From Salvator merianae (lineage: Eukaryota > Chordata > Lepidosauria > Squamata > Teiidae), in the NCBI GenBank assembly GCA_003586115.2, contig QVOM02000042.1:35160115-35224114 (forward strand): DNA of 64,000 nucleotides, given 5' to 3'. Numbering within the stretch: position 1 is the stretch's first letter; each line of letters begins with the position of its first letter. Both the position numbers and the translations under genes were made by a program. This document shows positions 40,528 through 52,045 of this stretch, in pieces. The notes under the pieces were generated by a model. It searched no databases. It was not told the origin of the DNA and worked only from the letters and a program-made list of their open reading frames with translations.

Positions 40528-43500
40528 GATAGTAGCTGAACTGTTGGGTTGCCTAGGAATTCCATTCACTGGAATATGAAGAGCATCCACACCAAGGGTG
40601 CTCAACATGTAGCCCACCCAGATGTTGAAGGACTAGAGCTCTCTCGGTGGGGACACCAATCGTACCTCATGAGAGAAATAGGGATTTGACAGCTTAGTAA
40701 CCAGTATATGATGAGACCTATGTGGAAAGGAATGACAATTTACCTCTCTCTTCTGAACTGTTGGAAGTGGCAGCAAATCAGGCTTTGAATGACATTAAAA
40801 GATTTAAAACAGAAAATAAAATTGATATTACCAGAAGTATCATTTTCATTCCTAAGGATACCAACTGGACTTCAACAATTAACTGGCATGTCCACATTTT
40901 GTTGGTTTCTCCTCTCTTTATTTAGGACACAGTCCTAAACAAAATGGTTTGAACACAGTTTCAATTACTGCTGAAAAAATACTCAACATTATTATAAGGT
41001 TGTTCATGTAATATGGCAACAATCTGTGGTCCTGGCAACAAGACTGCTTTCCCACAAACCAGGAGGTATGGCCACAGTACTGTCTATTTAGTTCAGGTAC
41101 TTCTCTGCCACCACATGTGCATATCAGGGAAATATTTCAACTGATTTGGTTAGCTGCAGTCCACAAAAGCTGATGGTAAAATTGTGAGCTTTTATTTACT
41201 ATTTCTTAGTATTGTTCTTTTTGCAGCATAAGACCAACATGACTATCTATCTGGAAACATTTGTTAAAAATATTATGGTTCTCTTTTCTTCAGCTTCCTG
41301 TTATTATGTCTTCAGCTAATATTCTAGTGTTTTGTGGTTTGCATCCAGACTGACAACTTGTAGAACTGCTCAATCTTCCATGGCAAGCTATATATGGAAT
41401 TGTAATTGATTTTCTCAAAGAAATACAGGGTTTTTTTAGCTTCCTCACGATGCTATTTTCTGTGTCTTTTTTTCACATCATTTGCATCCTCCCCTTCACC
41501 TGGAGGTCCCAGGGTAGGTCATATTACATGATAAAACAATCACTACAACATATTTAAAACCCTTTCAACCAAACTTCCTCCCATCTTGCCAAGACTACAA
41601 TCAGCAGAATCTGTATACCAGTAAGCAGAAAAGGGACATTTCAGCTGTGCATCCAAGTTTTCCAATCACTGTTAAAAACATGTACCTAACACCACCTAAA
41701 TTTCAGTAACAAGAATTATTTTAAATTTTGCAAAAAAGAAGAAAAAGAACAACAACAACAACAACTGCAAGGCCAAGTAGACAAATGGCTGTTTGGCTCA
41801 CCTGCCTAAGCGACCAATAGATTAAAACTTTACTTCATTAAAAGAACGAGGAGGAGGAATTTCAGAACAGCATCATGGCTTTAATCCTACAGGTAATTCT
41901 TACTGAACACAGTGGCTCTACAGAAACATACTTAGGATTCTATTGCAAGACAAGCTACACTCTTAAATACTGTTTTATCTTTAAGCTCATTTTTTAAACA
42001 GCTGGATTTTATGTGATTTGAAAGAAAAAAATAATGCTAATTTAATGATGACAGAAAGCCCTTAAAAACTAGGAAAACAAAGCAAAGGTTGTTCCACATG
42101 GCACACTTGATTTGACTCCACTTTGTGTGTCTGCAGAATGTATCCTTTAAAGAAATAGTTACCGGGAAGATGCTTCTGTAATGTTGCCTAATTCTCTGCA
42201 AACATTCTTCTGATATTTGACACTTGTTTTAGCCTTTCTTGTTACATTTTCCCTTAAAATATCCCCACATACAAAAAAGGATAGCAGGATTCTCACAAAA
42301 CACTAAGAGATCTCAGCAAGGGTGGAGAAAAGCAGACTGTTTCTGTGAGATACGTTTTAAAAAGTCTACAGCTAACAGCACAACTTTATAATTTTTTTAA
42401 AAAAATATGTTGTTATGTTTTATGACTTGTTATGGGAATTATTCCATACACGTGTTAAGCACCATTCCCACTCATGCACAGCGTCTTAAGGGCTATGAGT
42501 TTGGTTTTACTAATAAAGGTGTAGTGCCAGTCCCAAGGAAGAGGAAACACCTGGCTGATCTTAGCCCAAATTTTCTTTCTTGAAAAGGTAAAAGGCACAC
42601 AGGAAATAACTTTTACAAAGCACACGGCAGCTAAGCAAGTGGCAATAGTAATGCATGATCGGCAACAATAGAACATTTTCAAGTTGGGGCAAATTAATCA
42701 AAACTTAGGTGGCAACTCAGCTTACAACTATTAGTGAAGAGAGAGAGAGAGCTGGTAGCACTTCACATGTATCGACAAGACTGTGGCAACGGCTGGGACA
42801 CAAACCTTTTTTGTCAGCCGGAGGCCAAGAGTTACTTTTAACTCCAGCTAACTGCCTGGCACAAATTCTTAGGCTTCAAGCTGGGCAACAAAGTGCTCCA
42901 TTGCATGAACAAGGAAATGAAAGAGGAACCATCATGGGGATTTCTATTAGCCAATCAAAAGTTGGTTACTAAACACGGGTGGGCAGAATTCTGTGAGAAG
43001 ATAAAGCTAAGTTCTGAGCACTTTAGCATTCGAGGAGAGATGACGCTACAGGTCAGAGCCTGCAATTCAATCAATTCTTCCCCTATGATTTCCCCAGTTT
43101 GAATCCATCTGTTCCTCACGAACACTGTCAATTGTGCCCCCAGAGTTCACTGCACCAAGCCACAATTTCCCCTATTCACCACTGAAAGAATATCTTTAAC
43201 TGAGAAGTATTTTAAAATAATAGGAATGGGAGAGAAGAAAACTGATGAAGAGAGGAGGAGAGGCAACTAACTCCAGGAAGCAATGGAGGTATACCTTTCC
43301 TGAGGCCTTCTCATGCTCAGAGATCACCTTCACAGTGACTAATAAAAGTATCAAAGCACAAGCATGTGCATGCGCACACACACAAGCTAGCAGGATGATT
43401 GCAACACTCAGAAAAAGAGGCGTACAGGGAAGGCAGAAGCAACATCATTCTGGCTAACTCCTCACCTTCGGTACTGGCAAAGCTAGATATAGGGTCCTAG

Positions 43501-44261
43501 AACTAATTGGTGCTGCCTGCCTCTGTTGTTCAGCCTCACAGGATGCTTGGCTCCAAGTCAGCCCTTGCCTCTTTGTGGTAATGGTACACAGAAGATCAAG
43601 CTGACTTGATCCAAAACAGGCAATAAGCCTGTAAGGAAGAAGAGTGAGTTCAAACCTCATATGCAGAGTGATTTCCAGCCTGCAGCTCAACTCTTGTTGA
43701 AGTAATGGGCCTTGGTTTCATCACTTGCAGTGATGGTCAAGATGAAGTGGAAGTGGACTTTGAAATGCTGAAGAACACCCAAAGCCATCCAAAAACACTG
43801 AATAGACAGGGGAACCCATTTTTATACCCCTAATCCTACCCTTGGAGAGGGCAGGAGACTGGGCTATTTTGATGGGCAAAATGAAGTAAACAAGGAAGTT
43901 TGACAATGTTCAGGTTGTCCAGGCCACATAAACAGGCTGCCTTAATCCAATCAAGTATTCAATTTGGGCACTCAAATAGCTGCTCTTGCCCAGGGCACGA
44001 ATCCTATACTGCTTAACTGTCTCCTTCCTACATCTGACTGACAGGATTCAGCTGTGCCGCAAAAACAACCTTTTTAACAGAAAACCAAGCAAAATCAAAG
44101 ACTGAAGGTCAGCAGTCCAGGGGGTATGTGTGCTTCACTACAAACTTCTAGTTCTTGAAATGGGAGCCTGACCTAAATAAAAGTCCCATTGCTGAAGATG
44201 GCTCTTGGCACCATTTGGTCCAAGTCCCAAGGTTGTTAAGATGACAATAAGCACAAAGTAC

Positions 44262-44385
44262 AAACAGATTTTTTTATTATATGTGGATTTTACTTTGTAT
44301 TTTTAATGCTTGTTTGCAACCTACCCATTTGGGGACTATATTAATTAAGTCAGTTAATCAACAAATAAATCCAGCTTTAAAAAAA
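44262..44385 (+). repeat. LINE-type 3' end
   Basis: TTTTAATGCTTGTTTGCAAC is followed by CCATTTGGGGACTATATTAA and ACAAATAAAT, resembling the 3' terminal segment of L2/CR1-like retroposons. No coding part is attached. Confidence 0.45.
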
Positions 44386-45880
44386 AAGCAGGAAAGCAGT
44401 TAAAGATATGTATATAACTCTCAGCAGACATGAAATCTTCCTCTTTCTACCATATTGCTTGAAGAGAGGGCAATTTCATCATGGGATTGGAGGAGCCATC
44501 CTAAAGTATCCTGCAAGTAGCTAAACAGGGAACTGGCAAGTCAGTATCATTGCTGCATTTCCTGTAGTAGCAATATTACAGGATATCAGCTCCACGTCCT
44601 GGGACTATATCAGAATCCCGCAATTAAGTGTGCCATTCCCACCATAATCCCGGGAGAGTCACAGGTTTTAGCTTACACCAGGAAGCATCCTGTTACTTTG
44701 TTAGGTGCTTAAGCATGGCTGAAGTGAGCCTGTGGGGGAAGCTTGGTGTGAACTTCCCTCTTGTTTTGCCTTTGAAATGCAACTGGCTGAATGCCTAGAA
44801 GCTTTGCTTCATGTTTACTAAGGTTTCCTGCCAGGTACCACTGAAGGCTTTTTATTTGCTACAACCAAACTGTATTCTTGTTTTGTCTTTGTTTTATTTC
44901 TCTTGCTTCATTTTTAATAAAACTACTCTAAAGTTGCTTCCGGAGGGGAGGCAAAAATCCCACTTTCATCCATACATTCCCAGAGGCCTGGACCCAAGCC
45001 ATGGTTACCAGCGTTTCATGGAAACGTTACTGTTTTCAAAGCAAAGCATGTTAGCATGACCCGGCCGGTGGCATTTTCCTGGATACATAGTTGGGAGGAA
45101 ATTATTTTCCCTTTGGAAAGATAAGGCAATCTGCTGCTGAGGATGATATTGCTGGTACTGAGGTAACAACCTTCAGCGCACCATGACTACCCAAGGAATT
45201 TTAAAGAATTTTGCCAAAAATCAAAAGGAGAATGAATTCAAACCGATTCATATAATGTGTGCCACTTAAGGCAAAGAAATATTTATGTCTTTGCACTTGT
45301 TCAGACAGTTCAATACACTGTGCATATTTATCAAATTTAATAGAGATCTCCTCCGCAAATTCCTGATTAAAGGTTGCTCTGTTGCTCTTGCACGTACTTT
45401 GCACATATAGGTGTGGATTCTGAATTGCTCCTCTATTCATATAAAAATGGAGAGCAATTGTTTTCATGGAATTAAAGACAGAAGCGAGTCATAGTGTCTG
45501 ATATCCGTATATGTATATATGTAAACTAGTAATTACTTATACTGTAAAAATTAGCCAATAGAACACTCAACAATTAATCTGCTTTAATGGTATCTGTAAG
45601 CAAACTTTTACACACTGCAATAAATTTTATTCTTCAGTGTTTTTCAGAAATTATGTAACAAGATTTATAACTCTTTGACATTTATTCAGGTACCTGATGT
45701 AAAGCAAGTTTTTCAAGGTCAGAGACATTTGCAACAGCATGAAAAGTTGAAAGCAAGGGTGTTACTCACAGATACTAAACCGTTTTCTAGTTTGTGACAG
45801 GGGTTACAATCCTGCTTCAGTTTCCTGAAAGTAAGCACCACTGAGTACAACAGGCAATGGGGTCTAACATCAGCTTAGAG

Positions 45881-46072
45881 CAGGGGTCCCCAACCACCGG
45901 TCCGCGGACCAGGACCGGGCCGTTGGGGTTTTTTTTGCTGGTCCGTGCCGCCGATCAGCACTAAACACTGACAGCCCCGCCCCTGCCCCACCCCCATCCC
46001 GCCCTGCCGGGCCATGAAAAAATGGTCTTGCTTGAAGCCGGTCCCTGGTGCAAAAAAGGTTGGGGACCACTG
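45881..46072. mobile_element. Non-autonomous hAT MITE, 192 bp
   Basis: The ends CAGGGGTCCCCAACC and, on the other strand, CAGTGGTCCCCAACC differ at one base. The flanks GCTTAGAG (45873-45880) and CCTTAGAG (46073-46080) agree at seven of eight bases. The interior is CpG-rich (GGTCCGCGGACC is itself a palindrome). There is no coding potential. It is inserted at the edge of the Penelope-like repeat that starts at 46073. Confidence 0.85.
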
Positions 46073-46320
46073 CCTTAGAGACTACAAGAGAAAGAAATTG
46101 GTAGGATGAACTTTTGTAGACTAAGCCTATTTCATCAGATGCATGGAGTGAAGTGCCTAGGGGCAGACCTATATAGGCAAGCTGTGTGTGTGAACAGCAA
46201 CAGAAATGCAAAACTCTGGATATGGTGAGGAGGTGACAAGGTTTGTCCCTAGGCACTACACCCCATGCATCTGGTGAAGCAGGCTTTGTCTATGAAAGCT
46301 GATGCTCTTAAGTACCAGCT
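46073..46320. mobile_element. Penelope-like repeat in inverted arrangement with hammerhead-like cores
   Basis: Two outward-facing copies share CATGCATCTGRTGAA, a GGCTTNGTCTA hairpin and an AAA core. The minus copy has CTGATGA (46132-46138) and AAAA (46112-46115). The plus copy has CTGGTGA (46271-46277) and GAAA (46294-46297). Inverted flanks also match around GTGCCTAGGG. Penelope-like elements of animals are known to carry hammerhead ribozymes and pseudo-LTRs in tandem or inverted order. Family assignment is inference, and each copy has one disabled core position. Confidence 0.5.
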
Positions 46321-48084
46321 TGCCAACAGTACTGCAGGAGACCTACCCAAATTACCCGTCCAATTCAATGGGACCTCAGAAGCCAAATCACATCACTGAA
46401 AATTTCCAGGATTGCATTTAAGAAGAGAAATGACCTTTTATCAATACATAAAAGCAAAACCATGCTGTTAATAAAGATTTATGCAAAGAAAGTTTCATTT
46501 TGTCATCCATACAAAAGAAAGACTGTGTTACATGTGGGATGACCTTATTCACAGCTTACCCTCGATAGAATCCTACCTTCTCTATGTGGGATAGAGTGAT
46601 TTATATTTGCAGCTAGAATAATTTGAGTTTTATTGTTAGGCATGGGTGACATTTATATCATCATTCGCTAGCCACCGTTCTCGTGTGTCCATACCTCCTA
46701 ATGCACATCAGTGGCTGGTAAACATTTCACGCCTGTAACAGTGGTGAAAAGGAGAAAAGCAAGGAGAGAGAGGAGGCGTGAGTGGTGAAAAACGGAAAGT
46801 GTGCGTTGATGTGGGTACGAAGGGAAGGGAGGGGAGGCGAGGCAGCTGAGGTTGCTCGAAGGCAGCAGGGAAGGATTAAAGGAAAACATTTTTGAAGTGG
46901 AAGCAGGGGAGGCAGCAGGGAGATAGGAAGGAGCAAAATAGAGGATTTTTGAAGTATTGGAGTGAGACGGCTGCTTGTCTACTTTGTTTTAACAACAGGG
47001 AAGAGTTTCGTTTCCTGCCTGATTTTGTTTTAAATATGTATATTTTTCTGAGTGTGTGCACACGTGCTTACCTGCCTTCCCATAGATATTTAAAAGGTTA
47101 TTTTATACTTTATGTCTGCTCAAGCATGCCTGTTGGTTCATTATTCTGGGATGCAAACTCTTTGCACAGAACTGGTTTGAAGAGATTTTGCTGACAATCA
47201 GAATAATGATAACAGCTCTATTGGGCCCATTACGTCATCCTCTGTGATAAGATATACTCACTCATGGCAACAGTTTCTGGCATGTCCAGAATAGTTTCTT
47301 AGATTTTTAAATGCATCCACATATTTAACTGATAAAATTAGGATGAAAGGAGAGACATATTAATAACCTCACAGAGCTTATGAGGCACAGTGCAGAAGAG
47401 ACTTTGCGATCTCTGAAAGCAGCTTATTAAGCTCAAAACAAGAATATAATATAGATATCTAAAATGATTCAGTCAGCTATTTAATTGAATTTAACATTCT
47501 TACAAGTGACCCATCTTGAACTCTGCTGCAATACAGTCTTGCTATAATTCTGTTCAGTAATTTCACCACATTGTGTCAATGATTAACACTGCAAGATTCT
47601 TCTGAAGCTTGTGACTGGCAGATATGCTGTTGTAGATGCTGAATAAGTCTTGCTTTCAATATATGTATTAGCCTAATTTAGCTATATTTCTGTAGGAAAG
47701 GGGATAACTGAGGAAAATAATTGTGATTTTTTTGCTGCCCTCTTAACACAGGTAATTCTGAACTGTAACAAAGCAAAAATGTGGGAGCTTATCTGTCATT
47801 CTTAATTTGCATTACAAGCTGAATGTCATGTTAAAAGTAATTAAATACTTTTGCGTGCGTGCATGTACATATGTGGCTATTGCCACATCACAGGGCAATA
47901 TAATCTCATTGTTTAACTAGGCAGTGCATAAATAAATACTTCATTTTGTTGTCCTAACCTTTTAATGCCCAAGTTTCTTTGGTGTCCTTGCTCCTAACAT
48001 TCTACGTTTAAGAGTGGCACTTCTGTCTATCTAATTCTTCCACAACATGCACAGTTGTATACAGTGTGGTCAGATTCTCAAACA

Positions 48085-48160
48085 CCATACAAGTCCAATC
48101 AAAAGTCCCATTGCATTCCATGGTATTAACTCCCAGGAAAGTAAAATTAGGACTCAACCA
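48085..48160. repeat. Decayed dispersed repeat
   Basis: AAGTCCCATTGCATTCCATG, then TTAACTCCCAGGAAAGTAAA and AGGACT, resembles a short repeat found throughout reptile genomes (CCATTGAATTCAATGGGAC type). A second trace lies at about 46358-46420. Class unknown. Confidence 0.4.
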
Positions 48161-49884
48161 ACTTCCCTCCCCACCCCCCCCATACAATAAAGACTCAAAT
48201 GCTGGAAACTTTTCTCTCTGTGAATAATTCCACCTCTAGATAATTTTAGTTGCCCTTTACTTTATGTTTACTATAACTCTTTTGAGGCATATTTTTAATG
48301 CACAACATAGATTTATTTGTTTCCAGTCCCATGCCTAGGATGTGTTCAGAAATGAGATGCCCTCTGGACGAATTTGAAGCTGTAAGGGCAGATAAAATTG
48401 TCTTACCCATCCTGAAGCCTGAGAATGGCCACCCTTTCCTCATATGGCATAAAATGACACTGAGGGTGACTCCTTCTTTCTGTCACATTGGGCAGAGAGC
48501 TTCATAAGCAAGGAGGAGGGAAATGTAGACAACTACAGCATAGGAACAAATGCTGCCGGTGAGTGACCAATCAGGGTCATGGAAGGCTGGGCAAACAAGC
48601 CGCCAATCACTGATGAGACCTTGTTGTCAGAAAGACGTTGCCAAACTTTGAGGTGAAGGAAAAACAATGCCTGGAAATATGAGGTACGCTTATTGTTTTA
48701 ACTATTTGACTGCCTGTTTTTTGTGTACCTACAGAAGAGACATGTTTTCTAAAAGGGGCAATTGAAAAAAAACACCTGTCTGATTGCACGCTTAACGTCT
48801 GAGTGGAAGAGATATGACTTGTCCACTGTCACCAGTGCTGTGCCTGGGCTGGTGAAAACAGAGAATTATTAAGAGCATTTACAATACTTTTAGGGTCACT
48901 AAAATTCACTCTCTACAACCTGTGGATGAAGATACTGTGGGAGAAAAGGAGTCCATACTTGTCCAACTCTTGTTTCTCTGCTCAACAATATGCAATCGCC
49001 ACACTGTGATGTGTCCTTCCAGAAAAAAAGAGTCCATAAACATAAAGCAATACCTGCACTCCGAAGGCAGAAGCAAAACTGGGACCGGAAGGGGAGGGGC
49101 TCTGATTTTGAACGGAGCTCCTAGCCTCTGCCTAGCAACATAGCAGGTGACATCAACCAGCTGTGTAGAGCTTTCAGCATGCAGACCCCAAGAACCAAGT
49201 CTCTCAGGGTAGCAGAACACGTTATGTATGTGCATGCACCTGAAGTCCATTGATTTGGGAAGGACCATTTTACAGAGAAGTCAATACAGACTGTGGAGTA
49301 TTCCATTTCTCAGATAAACCTTAAAATGTAAACTTTCAGAAGCGTTTATTTAGCTGCCTTCACGCTGAATGAGAATTTAGAGCTTATTCTTTCAGCAGAA
49401 GGCTGAAAGGCTAGACTGCCCAGGCAGACAGTTCCCTGCAGCCTCTATTCAAGAGAACCTGCATTTGGCCCTTGCTACAGAGCATAGGTGGCAGCACTGG
49501 GAGAGACAACCGACCTGGGAGTAGGCGAGTCAGGCAGAGGGGGCCCACTGGCAAGCCTTTCGATTGGCTGGCCATTTGTCACTATTCCCTGCCGTGGCTG
49601 GGCAAGCGTGCCGTACCAAAGTGCCATTCACATCCCGGAAGACCACAGCCCGTTCAAGTCAAGGCAATGCAGCTTACAGCCGACACTCACTTGCTGCGAG
49701 GCCAAGGGAAGGAAGTTCTGTTCTGAAGGAAGTGGTAATGCTGGCTCAGGCACGCCTTCAAAGCTGCCACCGCCAACTGCATCCCATCTGCATGTGTGGG
49801 AAGGGCTATGAATCCAGATGGTGGCAGCTCTTGAGTTAAGAATTACAAGTGTTTAGATCACTGGTTAAGCAAACTTCAGCAGTG

Positions 49885-49985
49885 ACATCATTTAGCTGAC
49901 CTCAGCTGATCTTGACAGACTGACAGCATTGGACTTGAATGGGAGACCACCAGAATATTATAGGCTTATCCACTACATTGGAAAA
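49885..49985 (+). repeat. 5S rRNA-derived SINE fragment
   Basis: CTCAGCTGATCTTGACAGAC, followed by GGACTTGAATGGGAGACCAC and CAGAATATTATAGG, follows the 3' half of 5S rRNA (GATCTC, then ACTTGGATGGGAGACCGCC, then GGAATACC). Too diverged and incomplete for a gene. Confidence 0.6.
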
Positions 49986-50469
49986 GCTGGGAATAGCAAA
50001 ACACGTCTACACTATTTACAAAAAAGCTACATAATCATAGTCAAGCTCACCCTGAAGGCTTCTTTATCTTTAAGGTTTAAGCACAAACAATTGCTTGACT
50101 TGATTTAACTACTGGATGTTCCCTAGTCTGCAATCACTTTCATCTATGTTTTTGGTGAGGGGTCTCACTGAGGCCCCTAAAGTATGAAATTGTGCATTCT
50201 TAGACCTTACAAAGCATAAGATAAATAACATCACAAAGCCAATTCTATTAGGCACAAATGTCATCAGCTTGGAGCACTTGTGGGAGGAAATTGGTTCCCA
50301 ACCTCTCTCCTTCGCTGTTATTCAGACAGCTGCTGTGCTACCTCAACTGTTAACAATTCAACAATATGACACTTTTGCAAATGCTGGTTTAATTCAGTTA
50401 AAAGAGCTCAGTTCTATGGGGGACAGCCCTAATTTTTAAGATTGATACAAATTCTTAGCAATATCGGCT

Positions 50470-51560
50470 GTAACTGGTTAAATCACAACTGCAAAATTGA
50501 TTCCATGGTCTGCCCTGAACAGGGAATTCACTCCATTTGAGAGTTCCCTAAGGAATCTTAAAGAATACAGCAAAGGACAGGTAACTCAAATCTATGCACT
50601 CCTGAGGACAAGCTTCAGTGGCTATTTGTCAGGACTCAAGGTGAATTCGAAGAAGGATTTGGGAATTAGTCGTGCTATAGAATCTTGGAAGGTGATCTGT
50701 AATCAGATGATACAATGGGTCACAGACTTAGAAAATAGCATACGAAAACCATTCACTGATGGTTTCTAACCGCTGTCAAACTGCTATATATATCTGCTCA
50801 TAACTCTAACAAATACTCGAGAGACTGTAAGGAAGTAGGCACATATTTTCATATGCGGTGGTTATGCCCTAAGATATATCACTTCTGGGAAGGGATGAAA
50901 TCAGAGATAAAAAGGATATTGAAGGTCAGGATTAAGCTACCCCCAGAGTGTTGTTTACTTTTATATAAAAGAGACCTCACATTACCAAATAGTAGTAGTA
51001 GAAGACTGGAACGGTCGATTGTGGAATTTCACAATTAATGATAAATAGACTGTCATATTAGATCATTAAAGAACAAAATTACTTCTGACATTTTGGTGAA
51101 GAAATGGCAACCTCTATTACAGTATACACTGCATGCACAACAGTTTCCCCTTCTGACAAGATTCTACATACAGTATTGGCTGAACAAAATACGAATTTTT
51201 GTTAGTAGGCAATATGGGTTAACTTTCATCTCTTCCCTTTAGGAGAATAAAACAATTATATTTTTGTGATAGGTTTTAATTGTTGCTTGGGTAATTTTAT
51301 GTTGATCTTATTGTACTGTTGACAGAATGTTAGTTATGGAATTCTTGGTTTGGGTAATAAAATTAAAATTTGCAAAAAATTTTGCAAAATGTTTTTGGTC
51401 CACAGCATGGTTTGTAGTGAACAGAATAAATTCAAAATTAAATGTAATTCTTTTCTCTGTGAAACAGCCTGTTTCACATAATTGTCTAGGTAGTACGAAG
51501 ATTCAAAATAAGACTGGGGGAATAAAGAAAATATTTGTGAACAGACCGAAAGCCTGAAAT
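50470..51560 (+). mobile_element. L1-type LINE, 3' end of ORF2
   Basis: From 50640 one frame reads SKKDLGISRAIESWKVICNQ, and from 50853 MRWLCPKIYHFWEGMKSEIK, followed by RILKVRIKLPPE. These match the C-terminal region of L1 ORF2 (the W-CPKI-FW motif of its cysteine-rich end, here with the first cysteines lost to frameshift). The sequence after 51050 is decayed 3' UTR. It is 5'-truncated, as usual. Confidence 0.7.
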
Positions 51561-51582
51561 GAAGATAAGCATTTTTGGCTCT

Positions 51583-51648
51583 CAAGATTCAAAAAAGGTA
51601 CTGATAATCCAGTTTCAAGATTTAAAAAAGGTACCGATAATCCAGATT
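51583..51648. repeat. 33-bp tandem duplication
   Basis: CAAGATTCAAAAAAGGTACT and its continuation (51583-51615) are repeated at 51616-51648 with three changes. It directly follows the L1 remnant. Confidence 0.85.
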
Positions 51649-51957
51649 CATTGTTTTCTGTACTTATAGCACTATTCCAAGTACAGGTAATATATAGTCA
51701 CTCTGAATTAGAGAAAAATAAACATATTGAGAGCAGATATCTGAAACTGTTACCAAAGAATTTAAGAATATTGTGCATAATTTTAAGGGAAAATATAGCT
51801 ATTTGCTCTCTGCCAAATTCTTGAAAAAGAAGAAAATATGGATGTTTCATTAAAGTGCTAATTCAAATGAAGGAATAAAGCTCAGACAATGTAGCATGAT
51901 ATAACTTTAATTTCTCCTAAATACTTCTCTCACATATATCAATAAAATCAATACTCT

Positions 51958-52045
51958 TTATGCTTTGGGGTGATGGAATGTTTCACTACATTCCCACTTC
52001 ATGAAATCCCACTCATCCAAACGCTGGCACTGTACTTCATTCATT
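51958..52045 (-). other. Exon-like segment, possible 3'-terminal exon (low confidence)
   Basis: On the minus strand a good pyrimidine tract and acceptor (GTCTTTTTCCCAG) is followed by 28 sense codons beginning MNEVQCQRLDEWDFMKWECS and a TAA stop. An ATTAAA polyadenylation-like signal lies about 45 nt later. I do not recognise the peptide. The entry phase would suit splicing from the missing first DAPK1 coding exon (two bases left over), but a third of random sites would. It may equally be a decayed repeat. Confidence 0.2.

Noticed and set aside
46690..46940. Possible regulatory purine-rich segment
   Set aside because: Low-complexity AGG-rich sequence, with no motif arrangement or conservation evidence to support a function.
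49470..49830. CpG-island promoter
   Set aside because: The segment is moderately GC-rich with overlapping open frames, but CpGs are few and no first exon could be linked to it.
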